From Chara braunii (lineage: Eukaryota; Streptophyta; Charophyceae; Charales; Characeae), in NCBI GenBank assembly GCA_003427395.1, contig BFEA01000315.1, positions 1,086,404 through 1,111,100 of the forward strand: 24,697 nucleotides of DNA, written 5' to 3'. Shown in pieces: positions 16,538 through 24,697 of the stretch; position 1 is the stretch's first letter; the number at the start of each line of letters is the position of its first letter. The notes beneath the pieces are model-generated. The model had not been told where the DNA came from and did no database searches. It was given only the letters and a program-made list of their open reading frames with translations. A program made the position numbers and the translations under genes.

Positions 16538-16628
16538 GTCATTCGGACATTCGTTAAAATTGGAACGATACAGAAAAGATTTGCATGGCCCCTGCGCAAG
16601 GATAACATGCATAAATCGAGAAATGGTC
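16538..16628 (+). pseudogene. U6 snRNA pseudogene, near full length
   Basis: The 91-bp segment follows plant U6 from the 5' stem (GTC..TTCGG..ACAT.CG) through TAAAATTGGAACGATACAG, GCATGGCCCCTGCGCAAGGAT and the 3' end ATAAATCGAGAAATGGTC. Changes include ACAGAGA to ACAGAAA in the catalytic box, AGATTAGCATGG to AGATTTGCATGG and GATGACACGC to GATAACATGC, plus a shortened 5' stem. No plant snRNA upstream element, correctly placed TATA box or T-run terminator is visible. U6 normally works with U4/U5 in the spliceosome; this copy should not. Confidence 0.9.
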
Positions 16629-18186
16629 AAAAGGAGGCTCAAAGGTTCAATAAGGGTTTAGGAGATTGGGAGTGTGGGCCGCTTCCATCGATGCAATAAT
16701 ACTTGGTCCTAGCGGTGTCGTTCGATAATGCATGGCCTGGTTGGTCATGATGCCACTATGGAGATGGAGCCATGTCGGTTAATTATCATGTTCCTCTTGC
16801 TTTGTCTCCGGGAACATTATCCCTCTTGTAGGTCTAGCATTTGAAGGTGTGCTTAGCACCTAACTATAACACTCCCCTAGTTACTCGTGATACTTCCTAT
16901 CGATAGTAGTTAGTTGCTTTTTTTCAACGAATTCAGTATCTAGTGGTACGAGTTCGTGAAGGTTGGAGGTACTTTTGTTTTCCTTTGAGTAAATGTGCAC
17001 CCACATTAGACGACTGTGTTCTGGCCTAAATCCATAAAAGTTAGGTTCAAAACGAACTTCCCATTCAAGTTTTATAACTATTTTAGCTAATACCTACTTA
17101 GCTCGATCCGCAAGAAAAAGAAAGTGGTTGCATCCTGGGGGAATCCAAGTCCAAGGTTAGGCTTTGTCATTGAACTTAAGTGTTCAAACTAATTTTATCG
17201 CGCATTTTTTCTTCTCTTGCGATTCATCGATTCTCAACGAAGAGTTGTAGGAAAGTGGGGGTTGGAATCCCAAGTCGGAACTGGGATCTTCGGTATCAAG
17301 GCTTCAAAAATAGGACAGGAAGCGGGCGAATTAGGGTAGTCGATTAATCAGAGGGGAAACGGGACACACATGGAATGTTGCTTAGACCAAGGGAGTCACC
17401 CGATAGCCACAGGGACTAAATCGGGATAATGTTGATTTTTCTTAGGTCGATAGACGTTCGGGAGGAAGTGAGGGTCTTATTGTTTTGGCATGTGGCGCCT
17501 ACAGGGCTTGCAGGGTTTCGAGTCCGACGTAGAAGGTCTCAATCGAAGGCTTCTGGCGCAAAGTTGTTTCTGAGTGAGAGCCTGATAAGGAACCTCGAGT
17601 TCGTGGTAGATCTCTTTCTGGCCATATTAATAATACAGGACATTAAGGCAACCACGGAGGCAAGAGCAGGCCATGGAACAACAACTAGTTCATGGTAAGG
17701 AATAATAGCGAAGTAGGGAGGGAAGTTGGTGTCTATAAGGACAAGCCCGAACTGGCTGAACGCTTGATAATGGTTCTTATCAGGATACCAGTAGGAACTA
17801 CTCACGGAATAAGGGGTATGACTAACGTCTCACTCACAAATACGTTCTCTTCGTATTCGATACGAGAAGGGAGACAAATCCGATTTGGGGAATCGTGGCT
17901 CGTTGTACATGCAACACGATAGTTCAGTAACAGAAAACGGAGTACCAAACTCCATGTCTAACTCATGCACCTAATGCCGATCCTGATTTCATTATCCAAC
18001 CAACATAACAACGAAAAAAATTATCATAATTAAATAATCATTCTATAGTAAAATTACAATTTAAATTTTAAATTTTCATTCCATCTTAAAAAATGTCATT
18101 CCAATTTTAAAAATTTTCATCTTACTTGCAAACTTTCATTCCAAAAACAGGGTATCCCTTCTTATTTGGACTGCATGCTAAAAATC
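16629..18186. other. Intergenic stretch, no supported gene
   Basis: No family resemblance in any frame. The longest open frame (17429-17698, 89 codons) has no recognised domain and an atypical composition, so I do not call it. 17990-18186 becomes very AT-rich. A small hairpin GGTG..TTAGCACC lies near 16835-16862. Confidence 0.45.
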
Positions 18187-18350
18187 GAATGAAAGTCTGG
18201 ATGAGTTTATGAAATATTTTAATTGGACTGTAATTCTAAGTAAGGATTTTCAGTCATAAATAAGTTAATCCAATATAAATTAGAAGATATTTGTTGTAGT
18301 AGAATGAAAAATTAATTAAAATTTTCATAAACTCGTCCAGACTTTCATTC
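18187..18350. repeat. AT-rich foldback, about 38-bp inverted arms
   Basis: The left arm 18187-18224 (GAATGAAAGTCTGGATGAG...) and right arm 18310-18350 are reverse complements with a few mismatches (GAATGAAAGTCTGGA and GAGTTTATGAAA conserved), separated by about 85 bp. AT richness and layout suggest a MITE remnant. No clear flanking duplication. Confidence 0.75.
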
Positions 18351-18709
18351 CATTTTGAACAAATAGTTGTAGTTAGAAGGAAAAGATCATATTTAGACGG
18401 GAACTTATCAAATAAAACTGAAAATTTTATAATTGGATAAACATTGGAATGATAATTTTTAAATAGGAAGGATTTTTTTTTAATAGAATGTTTTTTCAAC
18501 TTTCATTTCTCGTGGAATTTTTTCTGTTGAAGTTGAAGGACTATTTAATAAAAGCGAGGAATTACAGAAGCAAGGTACTTGATCGAAAAATTTTTATTTG
18601 CGCAATTACGGGCAACTCGCATAATGCAAATCATTCATTCGTGAGTGCACCATGCATCTCATACTAGAGACGATTTACAAAGATATTTTTTTTATGGGAG
18701 TCCAAGACA
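18351..18709. other. AT-rich intergenic stretch
   Basis: No gene or clear repeat recognised; poly-T and poly-A runs are frequent. Confidence 0.5.
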
Positions 18710-19000
18710 ATGTCTAACCAAAACATTCACAAGGATCCAATATATGACATTTATGAGGCTCAAGTTGATTCATCAAAGATTAAATGTAAGGAGAAAGACT
18801 ATTTATTTAAGGGCACAATAAAACATTCGAATGACGAAGATGAAGTTGGATCGACAAGGATAAAAAAATTGCGAGATTCAAGCAAATTAAAAGGATTAAG
18901 AAGGGACAAAACTAAAAGAAAGACGAAACTCAGAGAAACTGTCAAATTCCAACACAGAAAAATTCAAAGCATAACTGGATCACTGATTTTTTTATTTTAT

Positions 19001-19008
<8 letters not shown>
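18710..19008 (+). CDS. Lysine-rich ORF of doubtful reality
   Basis: About 100 codons open with MSNQNIHKDPIYDIYEAQ and become strongly basic (RRDKTKRKTKLRETVK). The frame then runs into a (TC)n microsatellite read as Leu-Ser repeats and through the Nextera adapter, whose translation gives the well-known contaminant peptide VSYTHLDVYKRQ. Only the part before about 19008 could be natural. Codon composition is AT-biased like the surroundings. No domain recognised; it could be an exon, a transposon fragment or chance. Confidence 0.2.

Positions 19009-19011
<3 letters not shown>

Positions 19012-19070
<59 letters not shown>
19012..19070. repeat. (TC)n microsatellite
   Basis: About 29 TC repeats abut the adapter sequence at 19071. 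Low-complexity DNA at this point may have helped a chimeric join. Confidence 0.97.
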
Positions 19071-19072
<2 letters not shown>

Positions 19073-19108
19073 GTCTCTTATACACATCTAGATGTGTATA
19101 AGAGACAG
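19071..19108. other. Nextera mate-pair junction adapter (sequencing artefact)
   Basis: CTGTCTCTTATACACATCT (19071-19089) is followed immediately by its reverse complement (19090-19108). These are two head-to-head Tn5 19-bp mosaic ends, exactly the circularisation junction adapter of Nextera mate-pair libraries. It is not genomic. Sequence left and right of it may come from loci kilobases apart or from an unrelated fragment. Confidence 0.97.
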
Positions 19109-21239
19109 GTGCAAAACTCGGTGCAGATAGTCCATCGACTCACACCCACCAACTACCTAGAGTCGTCACCCGACTTACTCTGATCAGGCATGCCCCTCAC
19201 AGTCGATTGAGGCCACACATCAACCTCTTACAATCGCAACATGATGGTCAGATCACCCTACTTTGCAACTTACCTTTGCAAAACCAGAAACTTGTTCATC
19301 GATCATCTTAACCGCGCTAACTCAAAAAGATTAGAGTAGAGAAAGATCAAATCACACTTTCTAAATTTATAGCAGAAGTGCATGTTTGAGATAACTTGAA
19401 CTACATGGGAAAGACTAAAGAAATGCATATGATTTGCATATTTGGATCACGGCGTGCAAGACTTGGTCACGCTCCATCGATCCCAGTTGCATCGTCTCGA
19501 CTAATAAGGAGGGAGAGAACAAGAAGATGAGTGAGCGCAAAAAATAACCGAGGGAAAGAAGAGATAGTTACATTTGGGGGTCAATAAGGAAAGAGGCTCG
19601 AGTGACAATTAAGACTAAAACTAAGGCATGGAGAAAGAAAGTGTGAAAAATTGTGCGAGCGAGCAAGAGGCAATATTCAGCTACACTCGTGCGCAAGCAA
19701 AAGACAGCGAACCCAAAATCCTATTTTAATTAAAGTCATAATTCCAAAAAGAAAATTTTAATTATGTGTGCGGATTGTCATGCAACCTACAATAATTCAA
19801 ATAAAATACTTGCCCGTGCAATTGCCATTCTAAAAAGGCCTATCAACCATGCAAAATTATGAACAACAAAATAAAAATACATATCATCATTTTTTTTTTG
19901 GCTCGTTGAGGCGCGTCCTAACTGTCGAAACGAAAGAAAATTGACCACAAGTTGCAAAAATGTCTTTCCTATATTACAACTTGAGCGACCTTGCAATTTG
20001 CGAAAATAACTTTAAAATATGAATGAGCAACAAGAATGATCAGCCCCATAATCATACACGGGGTCATTTCGAGCCCACTACTGACTGCGCAGAAAAACAC
20101 ACATATTTAGAGAGTAGATTGTCACATATGGGATACCCATGGGGTTCCAATCTATGCAAGTTCCCACTTGCATCCACCATATCCAGCACCCACGAAGCAA
20201 CTCGACTCACCCGGCTATATACAAATCTCCTCCACCAAATTGTGTCCCTCTGTCCTTGTCTCACTCATCTTTCTCACTCTTACCCACCTTAATCTCTCGT
20301 ACAGGGATAATCCACGGGGTCTGTTAATCACACGTAGGACACATGTGAATTCTCTTTATGTATGGAGTCCTACTATTCAATTCACCCTTGCTCATCGAGT
20401 TCTCCGTTGGTTATCTCATCTTATTATTGTCGGTGGCAAAACCATGTGCTCGGGGGAGTGGAGGAAGATAATGATAGTGTTTTTCCCAATCATTTTGCTT
20501 GGCGGTGTAATAAATGGTGGAATGGAAGTTGGGGAAGTGATGATTGAGACAAGGAAGCTCAACAAGGAAATCGGGGCAGATGGTGTAGGTGATGTGCAAC
20601 GTGGGAGCGTGCAAAGACTCATAATTATCAAAGTAGGGAAAAGTCTCTATTATGATATAGTACACTTCGACATGGTTATATAACTGTCACATCGTGCTAA
20701 AAAGAAGGATATGGAAATCAAAGTTGGAGACGGGGGCTTGAGACGTAGGATGGAGAATGACAATACACACATTGTCAAGACGAGTAGCGTAGTGCTGATA
20801 GAAGAAGAGGATGGTAATCTTTGTAGTTCCCATCCAACCCAAAGCCCACTGGGTATCTTAGTATTTGTGGGACAAATGGGCTGGTTCATGGAGCGGTTCC
20901 TTCATTGAGATATGGATCTTGAAGGTGGACTTCTGCTTCTTCTTCTCTAAACCTCAGGCTCTTTCAGATGAATGACGTGACTATTGTGACCTGCTTGGTG
21001 CTAGATCGCCTTGGTACAGAATTTCAGTGTTGCTCGAGCGCCTCTTGTCCGATTAAACGATTGTTGGTGTTGTACATTTAATGGGCTTGCTACTGGGCTT
21101 GAGATCCGTTAACGTAAAAATTCATACCACCAACCGTCACCACGTCTTGCTGATTGTTGAAGGTTTTTTTTTTGCCCTCGCGAGTCTGCTGCTTGATTCC
21201 AAGTGCAATCCTCTTCCTCGCGAAAAAAAAAACTTTACA
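19109..21239. other. Intergenic stretch after the adapter, no supported gene
   Basis: I find no frame with recognisable family features. A 171-codon frame at 20168-20683 looks like chance: skewed composition, no domain, and comparable open frames on the opposite strand. A TATA-like CTATATAC lies near 20215. Continuity with sequence before 19071 is uncertain. Confidence 0.45.
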
Positions 21240-22013
21240 TCTTCTACACCATGGGGTCGATGAACAAACCAACTTCAGTTCCCTCATATTGTTGTTATCC
21301 ATTCTAACCCAAAGTCTATTCACTATCCTGCCCTTGAACGGAGGATCGGTGTCATATTTCAAGTTCATCAATTCAGGTCTCGATCAGTCCCGAATCGGAA
21401 GGTAACCTTTTGTTATGGCTCCTGTGATCCTCCTGATGGTGGCCTTCATGTAGATTAGGGCATCTAGTGGGACCTGAAGTGCCATCACCCAAAAGGTGTT
21501 TTTGATTTCTGCAGGTCAAAATTCCCCGCATTCCAGTCCAGTCATTCATGGTATAAAGTTGGAGGCATACGTTACCCCAAACAACACTACTTCGTTGTTC
21601 CTCTGCTCTATGAGCAGTCTCTTGCTACGTAAGTTAACACATTTAGGCCTTCGAACCGAAATGTGCCTCATTGAATCTCTTGTTTACATACATCATCTCT
21701 CGTTCACATACACCATCTCTCGCCAATCCATTCCGTAGGCGCGTATAGGGTCCGCTTTTACCTTTCGTACAAACTCTCTTGCAGTTTCTCTGGAAACCAC
21801 AACGCTAATCCGTTCCTTCAACGATGGGAATTTTATCTGGTCGAACATTGGGTTCGCTATAAACACAGTTTTGCGCCCAACAATCTCCACGTTTTTGCAA
21901 GGTAGACCCCAAAGGACAGTCCCTTCCTCATAGTATTGTGCTATGAGTGGGCCGGTTCCTCCATCAATACCTCCGGTAATGGGTGATGAACCACGAGGTA
22001 AAACACTTTTCAC
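21240..22013 (-). pseudogene. LINE ORF1-like (DUF4283-type) relic
   Basis: Read on the minus strand, an open segment (22013 down to 21693) encodes a protein-like sequence including VEIVGRKTVFIANPMFDQI and SRETAREFVRKVKADP. The reading continues in another frame with several stops, through EIKNTFWVMALQVPLDALI, ATIRRITGAI and VNRLWVRMDNN. The order FWV..LQVPL, then IRRI.GAI, then LWVRMD matches the DUF4283-type domain found in plant L1-like LINE ORF1 proteins, which bind the element's RNA. At least one frameshift and three stops make it non-functional. No reverse transcriptase is attached on this strand. Family assignment is by pattern only. Confidence 0.5.
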
Positions 22014-22299
22014 TCAAGTAAGAACAAAACCTTGAATGACTGGCCTCGAGAGCTCGCTCCTTCTACCATGTTTTTAGGTGTTAACACGGTGGATGGTCTG
22101 TATTCATTCGCGTTAAAAGGGGGATAAGACCTGTTGAGGTACTAGTAGTGTACCTACCCTATTTTTTGGTGCAGTGCACCGCGCGAGTCTGTATTCATTC
22201 GTGTCAGAGAGGGCCTAAAACCCCCTGAGGTACTGGTGAAACCACCACTTTACGTAGTAGTAACACATATAATAACAACATAATAAAAAAAAATAGTAG
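22014..22299. repeat. Two-copy direct repeat before the foldback
   Basis: GTCTGTATTCATTCG recurs at about 22096 and 22189, each followed by GTTAAAAGGGGGATAAGACC- or GTCAGAGAGGGCCTAAAACC-like sequence and GTTGAGGTACTAGT/CTGAGGTACTGGT. The spacing is about 93 bp. No gene. Confidence 0.7.
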
Positions 22300-22670
22300 T
22301 TTGTGAAATACCCTCACAAATTGAGATATATGTCAAAATGCCCCTGAAAGATGTGGGTAGAGCGGAATGTCCTTTTTGACCGAAATCTTTGTGTTGTGCC
22401 CCTGTCAGGCGGGTGTGAAAGTTTGCAATCTGAGACCTCCCTGTTTGACCCTTGGTCTTTTGGAATAACTCCTAAGAGAAGTTGATAAGTACTGGGGCAT
22501 TTTGCAAAGTTGGACGGTTCAAGGTAGGGGTATATTTCAGAGATGGGGGTTTAACGGACGCCAGGGTATTTCATAAAATATTTTTTTTGTCAAAGGGGCA
22601 TTCCGCTCTACCCTCATCTTGTAGGGGCATTTGGCGTATATATCTCAACGTCTGGGGGGATTTTGCAAAT
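22300..22670. mobile_element. MITE-like foldback element, about 80-bp terminal inverted repeats
   Basis: The left end (22300-22380) and the reverse complement of the right end (22589-22670) align over about 80 bp. Shared blocks are TTGAGATATAT, AAATGCCCCT, AAGATG.GGGTAGAGCGGAATG and TTTGAC. The interior (22480-22575) contains further copies of the same CCCC/GGGG-containing blocks, so the arms are built of sub-repeats. There is no coding capacity. Long TIRs with AAATACCCC-type ends are familiar from plant MULE-like non-autonomous elements. Target-site duplication not identified. Confidence 0.8.
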
Positions 22671-22679
22671 TATCTATAA

Positions 22680-23640
22680 CGAAAAAGCCTTACTCAACTG
22701 CTTCGGCGTCCCCTACCGCCAACCCGAACATGAGAGAGATGAATCGTGAAAATTTACAAGAGCTTAGTTATTTTTCGGTTGTTCTGGACTGCGCTGTTTT
22801 TTGGCTATTGAAGCCAAACTCATGGTTTCTACTAATGACCAAGACCGAGATTCTTTTACAACCCTTATTTGAGAATCTGCATATTCGTAAATCAGATGGT
22901 AGCTGGTTTGTTGTAGATACTGCTCGCAACAACTTTGGGAGAAGATGAATTGAAAAAATTGTACTACGTATTGCGGACATCTGGAACACCTTGGAAAATC
23001 AATGGGTCTGTCCCTCAGCCATTAGGGCGAAGTTCAAGTTGGGTCAACTCTGGTATGTAGAAGAACGTCTAGCTGAGCTCATTAATGCTATCCTGGAACA
23101 ATGAAAACTCGTCCTCAACCCAAAAGGTGTTGATCCTCCAGGTACGTGGTACACTGATCAGACTCAAAAAGAAGCTTCTCCTTTCTAGAAACTGGTGGGG
23201 ATCGGTCCCTCGGGTAAAAGAGAATTTCAGTGTTGGGAGGGAATAAACTTTGTGAAACCAGTTTCTCTTGTGCAGATAGAAAGTTCCTCACAGCCCCCTT
23301 AGCTGCTAGGCTTGCCCGGACAAAGGTGTGGGAAACATGTGATGATGATGGTAACTGGACCTGTAAAGTCCATGCACTTGAAAACCCTATTTCAGAGTTA
23401 AGACTGAATCCTAAGCCGTGGGGCTGGAAGGAAAAGGCCAAGAAGGGGAGGATTGGGCGTTGTCATTCTATACGGTAGCACAAGGGTATGAAGCCCAGTT
23501 GGCTGGACGCACCCCACTGGAGGTAGCCACAACAAGATGGAGCCAAGTCTTACCCTGTGGCAAGCATAGGGTAGAAACTGCATTAACTCGATGTTGGAAA
23601 CAAGTTAGCGAATGCTCCTAGTCCTCGCCTAACTGTGAAC
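22680..23640 (+). pseudogene. Degraded LINE coding region upstream of the zinc-binding tail
   Basis: Broken frames run continuously in the + direction toward the reverse-transcriptase zinc-binding tail. Protein-like patches are LQELSYFSVVLDCAVFWLL, then (after a stop) LGQLWYVEERLAELINAI, then TRWSQVLPCGKHRVETALTR and CWKQVSE (to about 23621), after which the frame shifts. The last patches sit where the segment between reverse transcriptase and the zf-RVT domain would be. The catalytic YxDD motif is not present in the window. Most of this stretch is assigned by position rather than similarity. Confidence 0.4.
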
Positions 23641-24171
23641 TTATGGATGCTCTCTCAGGCTATTGGCCACTCCATCTGCAGTCAACTTAACCCAGAGGGG
23701 GTCAAAGTGGAACTGGCCTGCAAAAGATGCTATTGGGCCTTTGAATCCACTGTGCATCTCTGATATGATTGTCCTGCTTCTAAAATAATTTGGGATTGGT
23801 GGCAGGATTTTTGGGTGTCGACTTCAAATAATCGATTGCTTTGGTACCGGGATTGGGTTATTTTGGGGGGCTTCCCGGACCACTTGGACACAAAAAGGGG
23901 ATGGGGCTATATAGCTCAAGCGGTGCGTGCGGTTGGATGTGAGGTGATTTGGAAGGAACGAAACCGACGAGTATTCCACAACCGAGAAATGACAAATAAG
24001 GAAATCAGACAATTGTTTAAATCCTCCCTACGCCGCCTCGTTCAGGTAGATTGGCGAAGGCAAGGCAGAGGGAAATCCATCCGGTGGTTTGAGGAAACTT
24101 GGGAACTGGGTGGTAAGTCAGTGACACAAACAGAGGGAAGGCGGATTCTAAACAAATGGTTCTCTGAATGA
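23632..24171 (+). pseudogene. LINE reverse-transcriptase C-terminus with zf-RVT zinc-binding domain, one internal stop
   Basis: The frame reads TVNLWMLSQAIGHSICSQL, then CKRC...ESTVHL, a TGA stop at 23761-23763, then YDCPASKIIWDWWQDFW and, about 65 residues later, VIWKERNRRVFHN. This C-X2-C...H-X5-C arrangement with a downstream IW.ERNRR.F is the signature of the zinc-binding domain closing plant L1-type LINE ORF2 proteins. That domain helps bind template RNA at the nicked target. After the stop, 23815-24171 remains open for about 118 codons and ends FSE-stop. The single TGA, plus a frameshift just upstream, marks a dead copy, but the tail is otherwise well preserved. No poly(A) tail is seen within 130 bp after the stop. 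Confidence 0.8.
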
Positions 24172-24313
24172 GGCAATGGTGAGCCCAGGGTGTGTAAAGA
24201 GTAGATATTATGGATGGGTAACTGAAGATTTGGAAGTTGAGGCAGCTAGTTGATATCATTGGTTCCTTTGCTTTGTTTGAAACTTAAACCACCAGTACCT
24301 GGCCCAACTATTG

Positions 24314-24363
24314 AGTCCGAGCCTCGACCGACCGGTACGCCGATCCGTGCCGAGGCTCGGACT
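24314..24363. repeat. 13-bp perfect inverted repeat
   Basis: AGTCCGAGCCTCG (24314-24326) is the exact reverse complement of 24351-24363, with a 24-nt GC-rich loop. Function unknown. Confidence 0.9.
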
Positions 24364-24378
24364 ATCGGGCGCAGGCAT

Positions 24379-24533
24379 CCCGAACGTGCAAAATGTACAC
24401 AACGAAAAAAACGGGCAAAAAAAAATGAAAAAAAACGAAGAAATAAGAAAAACGATCTGAACGTGCGAAAGGTACACAACCAAAGAAAATGAGAGGAAAA
24501 AAAAAAAAAAACCAAAGAAATAAGAAAAACGAA
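24379..24533. repeat. Two-copy A-rich tandem repeat, about 77 bp
   Basis: GAACGTGC(A/G)AAA.GTACACAAC starts at about 24383 and 24460; both copies end with AAGAAATAAGAAAAACGA. The spacers are A-rich with small differences. Confidence 0.85.
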
Positions 24534-24558
24534 TGGGTTCATCTTCCCGCTATCGTTT

Positions 24559-24622
24559 CGAAAAACGAAACGGGAATGCATCTTCCCGCTTTCACGGAAA
24601 CATGCATTCCCGTTTCGTTTTT

Positions 24623-24624
<2 letters not shown>
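24559..24624. repeat. 23-bp perfect inverted repeat (strong hairpin)
   Basis: The arm at 24559-24581 (CGAAAAACGAAACGGGAATG plus CAT) is the exact reverse complement of 24602-24624, with a 20-nt loop. CTTCCCGCT occurs in the loop and again just before the left arm. The (GA)n tract begins directly after the right arm. Confidence 0.95.

Positions 24625-24697
<73 letters not shown>
24625..24697. repeat. (GA)n microsatellite to the window end
   Basis: About 36 uninterrupted GA repeats run off the end of the window. Confidence 0.97.

Noticed and set aside
17429-17698. 89-codon open frame
   Set aside because: No recognised domain or supporting gene signals; kept only as part of the intergenic description.
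19071-19108. Natural palindrome or Tn5/IS50 end
   Set aside because: Two exact 19-bp mosaic ends with no spacer match the Nextera mate-pair junction, and no transposon sequence surrounds them.
20168-20683. 171-codon open frame
   Set aside because: No domain, atypical composition, and comparable opposite-strand frames; most likely chance.

Overview
The window looks like nuclear DNA from a land plant, probably a seed plant, but I cannot name the species. The evidence is a primer-binding site complementary to plant tRNA-Asp, U6 snRNA-derived sequence with the plant-type 3' end, plant LINE remnants (a reverse-transcriptase zinc-binding tail and a DUF4283-like ORF1 relic), a MITE-like foldback element, and very low coding density. 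I see no intact host gene. Almost everything recognisable is repeat or mobile DNA.

Layout. 1-238 is a compound microsatellite. 523-15984 is one LTR retrotransposon on the + strand, with 1109-bp LTRs at 523-1631 and 14876-15984. The LTRs differ at about 17 sites by eye. A tRNA-Asp-type PBS follows the 5' LTR, then two related but diverged gag-like ORFs (1824-2663 and 2718 onward). No pol was found. The second gag is split by a 9.4-kb insertion (3588-13024) flanked by GCGT. Its two ends match the outer LTR ends in inverted orientation, so it is a related LTR-type element lying on the minus strand. The missing gag zinc knuckle resumes at 13028-13141. The outer element then has non-coding DNA with an eight-unit repeat array (14015-14485).

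Inside the nested insertion I found no convincing genes. It holds a poly(A)-tailed fragment (to 4670), an 85-bp tandem repeat (5291-5541), a cluster of palindromes that share a core but have different, mutually complementary arms (5906-6874), two tRNA-derived units (10910-11123), and a 424-bp-spaced duplication (11241-11935).

Downstream of the outer element: a U6 snRNA pseudogene (16538-16628), an AT-rich foldback (18187-18350), a lysine-rich ORF of doubtful status, a (TC)n tract, and an exact 38-bp Nextera mate-pair junction adapter (19071-19108). The adapter means sequence on either side may not be contiguous in the genome. Then come a minus-strand LINE ORF1-like relic (21240-22013), a MITE-like foldback (22300-22670), a plus-strand LINE 3' end (about 22680-24171), inverted repeats, and a (GA)n tract.

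The most interesting items are: the pol-less LTR element with two gag ORFs, each preceded by its own candidate splice acceptor; the U6 3' half embedded in its LTR, ending in a perfect splice donor; and the palindrome cluster with covarying arms.
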